A stretch of 64,000 bases of DNA from Molanna angustata (lineage: Eukaryota > Arthropoda > Insecta > Trichoptera > Molannidae): assembly GCA_963576475.1 (NCBI GenBank), contig OY754984.1:15436722-15500721 (forward strand), given 5' to 3'. The notes below the pieces were generated by a model. It was not told the origin of the DNA, did not search any database, and was given only the letters and a program-made list of their open reading frames with translations. Positions 1-10,815 of this stretch are shown here, one piece after another (position 1 is the first letter of the stretch; each line of letters begins with the position of its first letter). The position numbers and the translations under genes are program-made.

Positions 1-200
1 AGTAACTAACAGGTACTATGTCAAATATTTGATTTATCACGCACCCAATAACAAGTTGCCATGTTCTGGAGACTTGCGATATTATTCGTTTCACAGATCC
101 AGACTAAAATCACAATTGAAAACTATGTCTCCACCGGGAATAAACCCGGGATCTTTGGATCATCAGTCAGATACCTAACCAACTGAGCCACGAAGTCCGA
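1..200 (-). mobile_element. tRNA-derived SINE, family A
   Basis: Read on the minus strand it starts with a tRNA-like head: A-box-like TGGCTCAGTTGGT, then a B-box-like GGTTTATTCCC, followed by a conserved tRNA-unrelated body that ends near ACCTGTTAGTTACT. At least seven further copies occur in this window on both strands (1455, 3727, 6003, 19963, 29937, 30556, 32951), which shows it is a dispersed family. The B box carries a TT where the pol III consensus has TC, so this copy is likely decayed. Confidence 0.8.
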
Positions 201-1454
201 CAAACTTTAGAATGAACAACAAAAAAGCTCATGGAGCCCTCTGGATTAGTAATCTCGACACCATGGTGTTATAAAACCAATCAAAGATTTAAAATAGTCA
301 ATAAATGAACAATTGTTTTTTTTAAACAACTTAGATTTTTAAAGCGAAGGTTATAGTCGAGTTTTAAGTCGACACCCGCACCACCAGCAATGGTATTAAG
401 TAGGTTCATATCAAACAACTGTGGCACAAAGTGATTTATATATTATGAAATATGATGATGCACCATTTGGTAGAGCAAGAAAATCCTCCTCATCTCCCAT
501 CTCCCACGCATGCAGAACATTAACATTAACATTATCGTTGACCACAGACACAAACACACACGCAAACAACAACATCGACACAAAACAATAGGCAGACATA
601 TACAGACAAACATTCATCCCGTCCAAAGGAAGAAAAAAATATATTTAACATATTGAGTGAGGTGACCAGATGTGAATATAAAAATATTGAACAGAATTAA
701 CGGATACTCAGATAGCCCATAGGTTTTTACTATAATATATTAGATGTCGTAGTTAGCAAATTTTGTATGAATCCAAGTGAGTCATTTTTCCGAGGTAACT
801 TTTGACATTTTGTTTCCAGACCACATCGTTTTTCTACAGAAAATAACGACTAATGTGAATTGTTTTTGGATTTATTTGTCTAAAAAACATTTTAATTATA
901 AAGTTTTAGAGAACAGTTATCTAGGATGTGTTAAAATGCAAGGAAAACTGAAATATGTTGCCAACCAAAACGTCAAACGCGCGATATTCCATAACTCAAT
1001 TTTTGTACGGAGTACTACATCTAGTACATATATTATAATAAAAATCTTTGGGGTAGCCCTGATATGCCCTTTAGATCCGGACTTGTCAGTAATTGGCCCA
1101 AGCGTCTGATAATGATATTAGCACGGACAATAAAATGAATTAGTTGAAATCTGTTTCCCATTACTTAACAAGTGGTGAAAAATTATGTAAAGTTTAAAAT
1201 ATTAAATTGGCTATCTATAGGTACTCAATAATAATAACATATTGGAAAACAATCCGATACATGTTTTTAAATATATCGTATTCTATGGAGAATAATAATA
1301 TATTCTATGGAGAGAATCAAAGTGTACCTGTCTCGCTTTATCGCATTCAAAATCACTGTCCATACTCTTCATTTCAACATCCCTATTTTTGCCGGTTAGT
1401 AAGTGCGATAGGTACTCAACGAATTGGCGTACGGTTTTTATTTAATTTTGGTTC
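201..1454. other. AT-rich stretch with no recognised feature
   Basis: Only short open frames with no recognisable motif are present. A pyrimidine/purine-rich A/C-biased patch at 480-620 gives a low-complexity reading frame that I do not believe is coding. Confidence 0.5.
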
Positions 1455-1590
1455 ACGGAAAACTAACAGTTACTATGTCAAATATAATTTTTATACGCAC
1501 GCAATAACAAGTTGCCACATTCCGGAGACTTATGATATAAATCGTCAAATGAAACCAAACTAAAAAGTCAATAAATGTGTCTTCATCGGG
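1455..1590 (-). mobile_element. SINE family A, partial copy
   Basis: The body motifs CAGTTACTATGTCAAATAT, CAATAACAAGTTGCCACATT and GGAGACTTATGATATAAATC match the family A body in order. The copy decays toward its tRNA head and stops at TGTCTTCATCGGG, so both pol III boxes are lost. Confidence 0.7.
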
Positions 1591-2334
1591 CTGTTTAGGG
1601 TGATACTCAGTTAATACTGCTTAAGTAATCAAAATTGAATTCCGAAAGCTGTCCCGAATGTTCGTTTGTAAATGGTGACCGTATTTTAGAATGAAACTCA
1701 ATAGAGAACCCCTTCGGGCCCAGACCGACCCGCCCCCTGGCTCCTTCAACGGCAATAGAAACGGACCGCAATGAGAAATTACTTTCAGTGATAAATGAGC
1801 ATCGGGACTTGATGGGTTAGCGGGGATGGCCAAATACCAATACCTTACTACATACAGGGGTATTAAATTAACTCATTTAGTATATGTAGTAAAACAAGGA
1901 AAAACCCATTAAAACTGCACAAAATTTAAAAATTATTAATAAGTTTAGTTAAGTTATTCTAAAGAAATCCAGAGACTGTTCTTCTCCCCCACCAGCACCC
2001 ATTCTGCTTATGGGGACTAATAACGGCTCCTTGCAAAACTCTGAAAGAACATAAGATGAGTCCGGAGAACACCAAAACCTTGCAGACACTGCACTTAAAG
2101 TGCCAAAGAGAGCTAATTATGAGCTGGCTCACCGTTCACTGAAAGTGAAGATAAGAGTAAACCATATTTTTGACAAAATGTCTACCCAGAAACTATCCAA
2201 CCCAACAACTGTTTTAAAGTTTAAAGTTTTGAAATTAGATACCATATTTTGAAGAAATGCCGTTTTTCAAATATACGAAAGCATAATTGGTAGATAATAA
2301 CGATCTATTACACAGAATATTACATTACACAGCT
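1591..2334. other. GC-richer unassigned patch and AT-rich DNA
   Basis: Positions 1660-1830 and 1975-2160 are clearly GC-richer than their surroundings but hold no frame with recognisable motifs. They could be old repeat remnants or decayed exons; I cannot decide. Confidence 0.3.
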
Positions 2335-2612
2335 TTAAGATCTTTTAAAACTTCAATTGTCCCAGATATCACCAGTTTTCCATAGAATCTTATTTTTTTT
2401 TAACAAATTTAAGATCCTACAGAACTTCAATTGTTCTAGATATCACCAGTTTTCCATAGACCCTTATTTTCTTAACAAATTTAAGATCTTCTAGAACTTC
2501 AATTTTTCCAGACATCGCCAGATTTCCATAGACTCTTATTTTTCTTAACAAATTTAAGATCTTCTATAATTTCGATTATTTCAGCTATCATCAGTTTTCT
2601 GGACACTCCATT
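2335..2612. repeat. Tandem repeat, about 72-75 bp unit, ~4 copies
   Basis: Each unit has the order AAATTTAAGATCTT, AGAACTTCAATT, AGATATCACCAGTTTTCCAT, AGACTCTTATTTT. The last unit is the most diverged. Substitutions differ between units, so this is an old minisatellite. Confidence 0.8.
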
Positions 2613-2944
2613 CTACTTTACAATGTCCTCAAAGAATCCAAAAATCCAGTTATTATTTTGCAGTAAATATGAATAGGTAGGTATTTAATTTCAAATAATA
2701 GGTTGAACAGGTCTGATTGAATGATGGTAGATTATACGAAGGTGATTTGTAGGTTTTTCTCAAAGAAAGATGAAGGAAGCAACTGGTGGGTTGTGGGATA
2801 GGCAAAGAGGACAGGTATGTTTGACCCTATTTTGGGGATGAACTTCATACGTCTTGTCAGGGGGAGAACCATACTTCCAAGCTAATTTATGATCGAAAAC
2901 AAAGCGATTAAAATTATCATAAGAAAAATATAAAAAAATAAAAA

Positions 2945-3470
2945 TGACATAAATACATACCTGACATCACGCCATGTCCCTCGCATGATAGGCAGAGAGA
3001 ACCAAACGTCACATTTTTCTATCCTGGGGCGCATGACTTCTGACCCAGCACATGTCATATTTATAGTCCCAATTTTTGTTTCTGTCAATATTATCTATAT
3101 TTTCTTTTTTCAATATTTTGTACAAATGATTATTTTTGTGTATTTTTATCATTCATTTTACACATATATTTTTTTACACTTGTTAACTCTTCTTATAAAA
3201 CATGTGAAAATATGAAAAAAACAGCTGAATAAAGATACTCAACTGTGTAAAATAACAGTCCCAAAACAGCCTAGTGGTGCGTTATTAGTCAGTTTATATA
3301 TGTCATATTTGTTTTCTGTATTGATAATAAATAAATTCATGCATCGTGTCATGCATGTTCGTATGTTGTTCACGCTTCTAACATTTCCGTCCTTCAGAAT
3401 ATCGTTCACTTGGTCGTGCCATCCCTTTCTTAGGCGGCCCCGACCTCTCATTCCATTTCTGTCCATATTA
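2945..3470 (-). pseudogene. Non-LTR retrotransposon C-terminal tail, interrupted
   Basis: Minus-strand translation of 3326-3470 reads GMRGRGRLRKGWHDQVND followed by ILKDGNVRSVNN, the arginine-rich GRP-x-KRW tail typical of LINE reverse transcriptase C-termini. The expected following segment (DR-K-MWRSVLSAY type) lies at 2950-3065 as IEKCDVWFSLPIMRG. About 250 AT-rich bases separate the two, whereas the related copy at 6465-6715 has them adjacent. I infer an insertion or replacement within a 5'-truncated LINE fragment. No catalytic RT motif survives. The clade is not resolvable from this tail. Confidence 0.55.
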
Positions 3471-3477
3471 CATACAT

Positions 3478-3605
3478 ACATATACCATCACGCTATATCG
3501 GCAAAATATGGGGTAACCAGCGACAGGTGTGCGGGTGTGCACCACCTTATTAAAGGAAACACGACACGTGCGTGTATGCCCACACAACAGTCTCACCTAA
3601 AATAA
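3478..3605 (-). mobile_element. Short retroposon family P, 3' part
   Basis: Contains ACCATCACGC, ATGGGGTAACCAGCGACAGG, GTGTGCGGGTGTGCACCACC and CAGTCTCACCTAAAATA, matching the family P elements at 5775, 40188, 54168, 54650 and 63493. Orientation is set by the GAATGAAT tail that ends full copies on this strand. Confidence 0.65.
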
Positions 3606-3726
3606 CAAAACAATATAATATATACAAAAAATAATCTTATACAACATCGCCTCCCTCTTAAAGCCGATTAAGCATGTGTATTTTTCCTTTATCACTATTA
3701 TTATTTTTTTATTTCTATTGCTTCTT

Positions 3727-3910
3727 GGGCAATTAACAGTTACTTACTAGGTATGTCAAATATTAATTTAACACGCACCCAATAACAAGTCGTCACATCC
3801 TGGAGAATGGGGTTTTTAGTCCCACAGATCCAAACTAAATACACAATTAAATACTGTGACTTACCGGAAACCGAAACCGGGACCAAAAACCTAGTGTTCC
3901 CTACGTAGCC
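3727..3910 (-). mobile_element. SINE family A copy
   Basis: Body motifs (CACGCACCCAATAACAAGTC, CACAGATCC, CACAATTAAA) and a degraded tRNA-like head are present on the minus strand. The B box region reads as a run of CCGAAACC changes and is no longer consensus. Confidence 0.7.
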
Positions 3911-4049
3911 ATGTTAAAAAAGAAGAAGAAGGTATTTTATTATATTGTTCATCAAGACTAGTCCTTTGAATAGTTGAAGTAAATTAAAATATATATTATT
4001 GTAATTGTTTGGCTACCTGTGAATATACATACATAGTATTTTTATTTGT

Positions 4050-4140
4050 TTTAAAAAGAATGAATATTATGTCCTTGTAATAAGTGCATATACATCCTCA
4101 TACATCCCCCAAACTAAGCAGTAATGCTTGTGCTATTTAA
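4050..4140 (-). mobile_element. SINE family B tail fragment
   Basis: ATGTCCTTGTAATAAGTGCA, CATCCTCATACATCCCC and AATGCTTGTGCTAT align with the tail of the fuller copy at 38950-39130. The tRNA-like head is missing. Confidence 0.5.
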
Positions 4141-5557
4141 TAGTCAACACTTGAGATGTACCTACCTATTTTAATTAAACAAATTACTTTTACGGTGACA
4201 GAACTAAGGCAAAAATAATACGGAAACTATTCAATAAACTACCTTAACATAATATACTGGGTACTGTGATGAAAGACAAGAAAAAGATAAAAATTTCTTT
4301 GAAACAATTTTACACTTATATAGGCTGGGTTGTTTAAACAAAATATCAGTAATAGTATAGTTAAAATACTTTGATATTATAAAATTATTTAAAATTGCGT
4401 CGTTTAACAGCATTAGATTTCAATGAAACAACTAAAAGTTCTGAACAATTTTATGAAATCAAAGTATTTTAACTATACTTTTACTTTAATATTTGTTCGA
4501 GAAACACAACCTTAGCATACCTAATTTTTATTTCTTTCGATATTTTCATTTTTGTACTGATTTACCTTGTTTTTCATCGAAGTATTTGATTTACGTACTT
4601 TATTTTGAATTTTTTGATTTATTTATTTTATTTATTTATTTATTTATTATATCCATCAACGGCTAAATAGACTTTTACAAGTACCTACATACAAATATAA
4701 TATTACAAAAACGTTTAATGCATACAATAACATTATAAAATGAAAACAAAAAGAGATGTATATATGTACGAAATACCTATCTACTTTTTGCATATTATAT
4801 CTAAACCTTTTTTTAAAGAAATAATACCAAAAACAAAAAGAAACAAAATAAATAGCATAAATAAATTATATACCTAGGTATAAAGTAAATTCAAAAGTGT
4901 CATTCAAAAAGAAAAAAAAATATAATCATTATTTTTTCTTTTCGTTTTACATAATTTTAATTGATCTGTTTGTGCTTTATTTTCACTGTGTAAAGGTTTA
5001 ATTTTAATGTTTTGTATACGTGTAGATTTACACATATTGATGGTTGAATAACTATTTAACTGTAGTGTACGAGAGGAGCTTGCACTGTCAAACTGTTTAT
5101 ACAGTTTAGTGCAAAAATAATATAACCAAATGTAAATTTTATATATTAATAAATAATTAATATATTTTTTTTTTCTTTCAATTCTGAAAATCGCTTTAGG
5201 GAAGGAATAATGGGTTTTGTGCTTCTAGCCTTTGCTGCGAATTCCGATCCGAGTTATAAATTAGCGCGGGTCTGGCGTTAAAATTACGAAACAAAATATC
5301 AAATATGATTTTATTTTTATTATAAAACATCGTCATGAATAATAATTAAGGCAGAAAGGATCTCCTGGAAGGACTGACGAAGGAGAATTAGTGACTGGGG
5401 TTCTCGGAATATCATCTAAATCTTGCAAAATCAACTTAACGTTATTGTTTATACATAAAATATGTTTATTTTTATAGGCAAGACTAGTTTAGGAGTTATT
5501 TAATTTAATGCGGTGAATTCAGTGGAATAATTAAGACCGAATAATTCATTAATGTTG
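4141..5557. other. AT-rich DNA with a LINE-like (TTTA)n tail
   Basis: A TTTA run at 4613-4650 followed by ATATCCATCAACGGC resembles minus-strand LINE 3' ends elsewhere in the window (36350, 46190, 56360, 60695). The rest holds no recognisable coding motif. Positions 5215-5285 are GC-richer and unassigned. Confidence 0.4.
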
Positions 5558-5765
5558 ATGATTGTTCTAGGAAGAAGATCGAGAGAAAGATCATCAATGA
5601 GATGAATCGACCAGGTCAAGGAACCTGTCAATTCTACAATTAGAGATGCGATACACACCTTGCTGGAGACAGATAGGTCCGGAGGAACTTTATGCGGGGT
5701 ACGTCTGTAGATCACGGACCCTCAAATACGAAGAAAACGGCACGAATATGGGAAATATTCAAAAT
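5558..5765 (+). pseudogene. Possible LINE C-terminal tail remnant
   Basis: A plus-strand frame reads LGRRSRERSSMR, then a stop where RW would be expected, then DQVKEPVNSTIRDAIH. This resembles the RW-x-DQVK tail of LINE reverse transcriptases. Only the tail is present and at least one stop interrupts it. The match is short, so I hold the call loosely. Confidence 0.35.
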
Positions 5766-5774
5766 AGTGATACT

Positions 5775-5985
5775 ATTTCATTCATTCATTCATATCATCA
5801 CGGCGTTTGGATAGTCAGCTACAGGTGTGCGCGTGTGCATTACCTCATAAAAGGAAGCACGTTACATGCGTGTATCCACACACACAAGTCTTGTCTCACC
5901 TAAAAAGGCACTACATTCAGAATGGGTGGTGAACCTCATTGCTGAACTTTGTGAGATGGTATTTTGCCTGTTATTTTGTTTTATT
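5775..5985 (-). mobile_element. Short retroposon family P copy
   Basis: Starts at the (ATTC)n end (the GAAT tail on the minus strand), then ATCACGGCG, CAGGTGTGCGCGTGTGCATT, CACCTAAAAAGGCAC and CAGAATGGGTGGTGAACC as in the other family P copies. The distal head is truncated. Confidence 0.7.
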
Positions 5986-6002
5986 TCATTTTGTATTGCA
6001 TT

Positions 6003-6180
6003 TCGGGTAACTAACAGGAACTATGTCAAATATTAATTTGACACGCTCCCAATAACAAGTTGTCACATTCTGAAGACTAACGATATTTATCGTCTCACAG
6101 ATCCAGACTGAAAACACAATCAAAAACTGTGTCTCCACCGGGAATCGAACCCGAGACCTTTGGCTCAGCAGTCAGATACC
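6003..6180 (-). mobile_element. SINE family A copy with intact B box, head truncated
   Basis: Minus-strand reading gives GGTTCGATTCCCGGTGGAGA, a good B box, and the full family A body. It stops in the tRNA part at CAGATACCTTAT, before the A-box end of the head, where family P head sequence begins at 6181. Confidence 0.8.
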
Positions 6181-6290
6181 TTATATTTTTAACAATCCGG
6201 CATAGAAAATAGTGGAAGAAAATGATCATAGAAAAGAGTGGAAGCACTATTATAAGTCGGTGCCTCACATCCAAAAGCATTAAGTACCTA
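6181..6290 (-). mobile_element. Family P head fragment abutting SINE A
   Basis: GAGTGGAAGCACTATTATAA then TCGGTGCCTCACATC matches the head end of the family P copy at 54650-54922. It begins exactly where the SINE A copy breaks off, so one element probably inserted in or recombined with the other. Confidence 0.5.
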
Positions 6291-6464
6291 AAAAATACAA
6301 TAATATAAAGGAAAGGATGGTATTATTACCTTTCATAGTAGATACTTAATATTTTCATAGAAACATAATATGTAGGTATATTATACATAATATATTATGT
6401 AGATATCAAAGACCTTATATACTATAGGACTTTGGTAGATACATAGGTACCTATATACATTCCA

Positions 6465-6715
6465 TCACCCCATGTCCCTCACGAAGAAGTCAGGGAGAAC
6501 CGAACGCCACATTTTTTATCTTGACACACATTCATCGCCTCGTCAACATTGTTCGTCTGTTGTTCTCGCTTCTTACATTTCCGTCTTTCAGAATATCGTA
6601 CACATGGTCGTGCCATCCCTTTCTTGGGCGCCCCCGACCCCTAACTCCGTTTCCGTCAGATTTGTATATTTTCTTTGTCAGGTGTTCCTCATTCATTCTA
6701 CCCATGTAGCCAAAC
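6465..6715 (-). pseudogene. LINE reverse transcriptase C-terminal tail
   Basis: On the minus strand, with small frame changes, the translation gives RWFGYMGRMNEEHLTKKIYK, then GRGRPRKGWHDHVYDILK, then DGNVRSENNRRTMLTRRMN, then KMWRSVLPDFFVRDMG and a stop. These are the ordered C-terminal motifs of a non-LTR reverse transcriptase of the type with WFGH-x-xRM and KWRSVLSAYP tails. The RT catalytic core is absent, so this is a strongly 5'-truncated, dead copy. The fragments at 2945-3470 and 54032-54135 belong to similar elements. Confidence 0.7.
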
Positions 6716-7124
6716 CATCTCTATGTGTTTATAGCAAGTTTTTTTTTATTAATTATCGTTGAAAAGATAAACATGCATATTATGATATATGTAATATTTA
6801 GTTACCTATAAAGTGGTGTTTAAAATTGTGGCTCCTGGCGAGGTATCCTATTTATTTATTTAATTGTCTGTTATCAAAACATTTCAACATTTCAATTCGG
6901 TAATAATACAATTTAGTCGGTCAATTATCGAAATAGCCGATAATTAAGTCGAGTTTAATTGATTGGAGTGTTTCTCGCCTGCCCCGAAATCGTCGGGTTT
7001 ATTCAACAGAATCTATATTATAGGTGCGCCATTCGGCCTCGGGGATATCAATCGAAACAGTGCACAGGTAACTATGTAAATAACAGGTGTTTATTATAAT
7101 ATCAAATCATAATAACTGTGAGGA
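6716..7124. other. No recognised feature
   Basis: AT-rich DNA with a moderately GC-rich patch at 6970-7060 that has no interpretable frame. Confidence 0.4.
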
Positions 7125-7347
7125 GTTAACTAAGAGAAAGAGGAAGGCGCTAGATGAAATGGACAAATAATTGGGGAATCTGTTAGTGTTTATCCCCGTG
7201 GTCAATTTCATGTTTAACTTACGACTGTTTGGTGTGTTGATATTTGTAAATCTGGCTGTGTGTAGGTAAGAAACACGAATAATTATCCGTTAATAAAGAG
7301 GAAGGTGCTAGAATAAATGGACAAATAATTGGGGTACCTGTTTAATA
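7125..7347. repeat. Tandem repeat, ~165 bp unit, left portion
   Basis: Unit words are AGAGGAAGGCGCTAGATGAA, GGACAAATAATTGGGG, TTATCCCCGTGGTCAATTTC and GATATTTGTAAATCTG. The second unit is split at about 7347 by the LINE fragment at 7348-7866; the repeat resumes at 7867. Confidence 0.7.
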
Positions 7348-7866
7348 AATTTGGATAATTTATATAGCGCCGTTTTTGTGAATATCTCACCTCAAGGGCG
7401 CTGAAAAATTGATTACGTTGTATCATTTTGGCTCTGGTAAGATTTGCGAAAAAGGTGCGTTTTGAGTTTTTTCCTGAAAGAAGATATATTTTCGGTTTGT
7501 CTGAGGGTATGTGGGAGCTTATTCCATGTATTTGGTCCTGCCACAGCAAATGCACGATCACCGAAATTAGTTGTGTGCACCCTGTTTATTTCAACTAATT
7601 TCCCAACCATGGATGAATAAGCAGAACGAAGTGATGACTGTCTGTCATTTATTGAAAGCGGAATGCACAGTTCGGAGAGGTAAGTAGGAGCTATACCACG
7701 AAGTGCTTTAAAGATTATGAGACAAAGCTTATATTCAATTCTTTCGGGGACTTAAAGCCAATGTAGATTGCGAAGATGGTGAGAGATGTGAGAAATTTTG
7801 GATGCTCCAGTGATGAGTCTGGCTGCAGCATTGAAAACTGACTGAATTTTATTAATTTCTTTCTTG
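7348..7866 (-). pseudogene. 5'-truncated CR1/L2-like LINE, C-terminal RT region
   Basis: Minus-strand translation, joined over frameshifts, gives INKIQSVFNAAARLITG, ISHISP, RIEYKLCLIIFKALRG, APTYLSELCIPLSINDRQS, FAVAGPNTWNKLPHTLRQ and ISSFRKKLKTHLFRK. This ordered series is characteristic of the C-terminus of CR1/L2-group LINEs, where the NAAARLI, LHWLP, YK-x-FKAL and WNSLP-x-x-LR motifs follow the RT domain. The RT core and endonuclease are missing, as expected of 5' truncation on insertion. It lies inside a tandem repeat unit and so is younger than that array. Confidence 0.75.
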
Positions 7867-8255
7867 TTTATCCCCGTGGTTCATTTTATGTTCAACTTAC
7901 GGCTGTTTGGTGTTTTTTGATATTTGTAAATCTGTAAGTGCGTAGGTAGCAAACACTATTCATTATCCGTAAACTAAGAGAAAAAAAGGAAGACGCTAGA
8001 CGAAATGGATAAACAATTGAGGAATCTGTTACACTAATCCCCGTGGTTAATTTCATATTTAACTTTTTGGTGTCTTTTAATATTTGTAAATCTTTAAGTT
8101 TAATGTTGTTTCATTTACGAGTGGAAGTTCATAATGAAATTATTACGACTATAAAACACAGTTTTAACTCAATTTGTGGATTAAAACTGTGTTTTATATT
8201 CGTAATAATTTGTAAATCTGTTTGTGTGTAGGTAGGTAACACTATCCATTATCCC
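7867..8255. repeat. Tandem repeat, ~165 bp unit, right portion
   Basis: Resumes with TTTATCCCCGTGGTTCATTT and repeats GATATTTGTAAATCTG and AAATGGATAAACAATTG. The third unit itself contains a hairpin insertion at 8138-8213. Confidence 0.65.
8138..8213. repeat. Long hairpin, ~30-bp stem
   Basis: AAATTATTACGA-TATAAAACACAGTTTTAA on the left pairs with TTAAAACTGTGTTTTATA-TCGTAATAATTT on the right across a short loop, with one mismatch or bulge. It may be a tiny foldback element; no target duplication was identified. Confidence 0.65.
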
Positions 8256-8879
8256 TCCCGATTTAAACACAAATTGGCTCAGGTCGTCGTTCGATATTTT
8301 TTCTTAGAAGCAGCGGTATGAAATATTCTAGAGATCATCCATGTGTTGCCCTACGAGTAGAGATATTGGGTTCAAACTGAATGGATACGTCCCTGAATGT
8401 CCCTCTTTAAGCCATGATGTATTGTGACACGAAAATCTTCTACACAGAGAACGTCCTTGTCGGGAGTATTTGGGACAAGTCAAAGTGTCACGACACGAAG
8501 TGTACCTCCTACACAGAGTTTTATATAGAGAGTCGCCGAAGATAGCGGAGTTGAATAAGAGATGCATCAATTTGATGCCATGTTCCCAAATGAGGTAGAG
8601 TAGTGTAACTGAGAAAAATCGTCTAATTGTTCGAAGTACATTCAGTAAGACTGGAATTGTCGTAATTCGAAAATTGAAAAAAATGTCAAAATCACTTTCA
8701 CATTTTTTAATTTCCTTTTTCTTTAGAATATTCATTCCGTTCTTAGACCTTTTATTGAACCACTAGCTTTTATGTCCCGCCGTTGGCCAAGAATGTAAAA
8801 TTGTGAAAGAAAAAGCAATCGTTTTTATAATATTGTCACCCAATTATTTTGCAATATCAGACTATGAAAAGTGGTTTGA
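8256..8879. other. Unassigned; one 135-residue frame not believed
   Basis: A minus-strand frame spans 8328-8735 but shows no motif I recognise and a composition no different from its surroundings. The plus strand has near-repeated words (CACGACACGAAG, CTACACAGAG) suggesting an old duplicated repeat. Confidence 0.35.
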
Positions 8880-9540
8880 AATTTGATTGAGTTTAAGTAT
8901 TGTAAAATGTTCAAGTGATGGCCACAACCCATTCTTTTTTATATATTGCTATAAAGTGTGAATGAAGTATAATATTTATACAATTTCTGCTCGCATGGAC
9001 TATGCGTAATGGTTTTAAATATGACTGTTTATCAACGTTGTAAAGAGATTGGTTTGGCCACAACCCCCATTTTTAAATATTATCATCGAAAACAAATTGT
9101 AATGTGTACCTATTGAAAATTTAGTAATTTTGGATGTTGGGATGTGGTTAAAATTTGATTAAACAAACGTAGGTACTGAAAAGATCTAGTATTGGTCACA
9201 TCCCATTCGTTTTTATATTTTTTCATCAAGTGTGCATTATATTTTTGCTCAATTTGACTGAAAGTCTTCATTAACGAAGAAGAAGAAGACTTGAACTATA
9301 GTAAATAGTTTTTAATTTGAATATAAATGTTGTGAAGAGTTCAGTAATGGCCACAACCCCCATTCTTTAAATATTAGGTGTTGAAAATTATTCAAAATAG
9401 GATGAAATAAATGGTTTAAATTTAATTAAACAAAAGTATTGAAAAGATTCTAGTGCAGGTTATATCGTCACATCCCATATCCCATTCATTTCATATGTAT
9501 TTTCATCAAGTGTGCATATCGTTAATAATATTTCTGCACA
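8880..9540 (-). repeat. Degenerate tandem array with GGGTTGTGGCC words
   Basis: GGCCACAACCC or its variants occur at 8920, 9056, 9194 (GGTCACATCCC), 9349 and about 9467, spaced roughly 120-155 bp, with shared AAATTTGATTAAACAAA and CATCAAGTGTGCAT blocks between alternate copies. Read on the minus strand the word is TGGGTTGTGGCCA, very like the 5' terminus of the Helentron-like elements at 20440 and 61913. Confidence 0.6.
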
Positions 9541-9544
9541 ATAG

Positions 9545-9970
9545 ACTATTAGACTTAAAACTAACCCAAAAGACTAAATAAAAAAGAGAAAAATAAGTAT
9601 AAGACTATAAGAAATAGTTTGTATAAAAAACTATTCCAATGGTCTACATAAAATAAGTAAAAATACATATACCTAATAGAAGAATTAGACTATTGGAAAT
9701 AGATTGTATAAAAGCTCACCCAAAGGTCTACAAAAAAGAAGAAGAAGAATATTTAGACTATTGGAAATAGTTTGTATTAAAACTCTCCCAAAAGTCTACG
9801 TACTTAAATGAAGAAGAATAATAATTAGACTAAAGGAAATAATTTTTATAAAAAAATGACCCAAATGTATACATAAAAGAAGAAGAAGATGAATTAGACA
9901 ATAGGAAATAGTTTGTATAAAAACTGCCCTAAAGGTCTACATAAAATTAAGAAGAAAAAGAATTAGACTC
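9545..9970. repeat. Tandem repeat, ~62-70 bp unit, ~6 copies
   Basis: Each unit contains GAAGAAGAAGAAT, TTAGACTATTGGAAATAG, TTTGTATAAAAACT and CCAAAGGTCTACATAAA. Units are diverged and of unequal length. Confidence 0.75.
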
Positions 9971-10145
9971 CAGGACCCGCCGCTTCAGGCCCTTCAGTAC
10001 CTCCCGTCCCTTTAATCCCTCATTACGTCCCTTCCCATCAGGCCCTTCAGTACCATCCCTCCCTTCAGGCAGTTTTATACCTCCCGTCCCTTCAGGCCCT
10101 TTAGTGCCTCCCTTCCCTTCATTACATCCCGTCCCATCAGTCGGT
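9968..10145. repeat. CT-rich minisatellite of CCCTTCAGGCC/CCTCCCGT words
   Basis: Irregular repetition of CCCTTCAG, GCCCTTCAGTACC and TCCCGTCCCTT. It is strongly strand-asymmetric: C and T dominate the plus strand. Confidence 0.7.
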
Positions 10146-10147
10146 TA

Positions 10148-10668
10148 AGAAAAGTTTAAATCCAGAAACCATCCTGGAAGAACCGCGAAGAGATGAAAGA
10201 ACCTTCTTTTCCCAGGATGCTCTACTTAATAGGTAAAATGACTAAATACACGAAGAAGAAGAAAAAAGTTTAAACCCAGATACCTGCGAAGAGATGGAAG
10301 GACAGTTGGACCTTCTTCTCCCAGGATTCTCCAACTTCATAGGTAAAATGACCAAAAATACACGATGAAGAAGAAGAAGAAATAAGTTTAAATCCAGAAA
10401 CCTGCGAAGAGATGGAAGAAAAATTGGACCTTCATCTCCCAGGATAGTTCATCTTCATAGGTAAGATGACCAAGTACACGTTGAAGAAAAAGAAGAAAAA
10501 AGTTTATATGCAGAACCCGTCCTGGAAGACCTGTGAAGAGATGGAGGGACAGTCGGACCTTCTTTTCCCAGGATACTCCCCCTTCATAGGTAAAATGACC
10601 AAATACACGAAGAAGAAGAAGAATAAGAAAAAAGTTTAAATCCAAAAACCATCCTGGGCATACGCTCG
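10148..10668 (+). repeat. Tandem array of LINE 3' tails, ~115 bp unit, ~4.5 copies
   Basis: Units repeat AAGTTTAAATCCAGAA, CGAAGAGATGGAAG, GGACCTTCTTCTCCCAGGA, CATAGGTAAAATGACC and a (GAAGAA)n end. Translation of the best unit gives GRPVKRWRDS then TFFSQD, the GRPPKRWKDSW tail seen in the LINE at 35352-35875. The unit is therefore a LINE 3' terminus, including its GAA-rich end, that has become tandem. Confidence 0.65.
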
Positions 10669-10815
10669 ACAATTCACCAAAGTTTCATTATAATCGGACA
10701 AACGGTTGATAAATAAATAAATAAAATAATTTTCCTATAGGAAATCAGTATAGGTATATTATTGTTGATTTGTAAGTAAATAGTATTTATTTATTAGTAT
10801 TAATAATATTTATTT

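Noticed and set aside
411..626. 71-residue minus-strand frame with hydrophobic start
   Set aside because: Low-complexity A/C-rich DNA; no signal peptide cleavage logic, exon signals or family motif.
8328..8735. 135-residue minus-strand frame
   Set aside because: No recognisable motif, no codon bias distinct from its surroundings and no similarity to other repeats here. The length can arise by chance in AT-rich DNA with few TAA on one strand.
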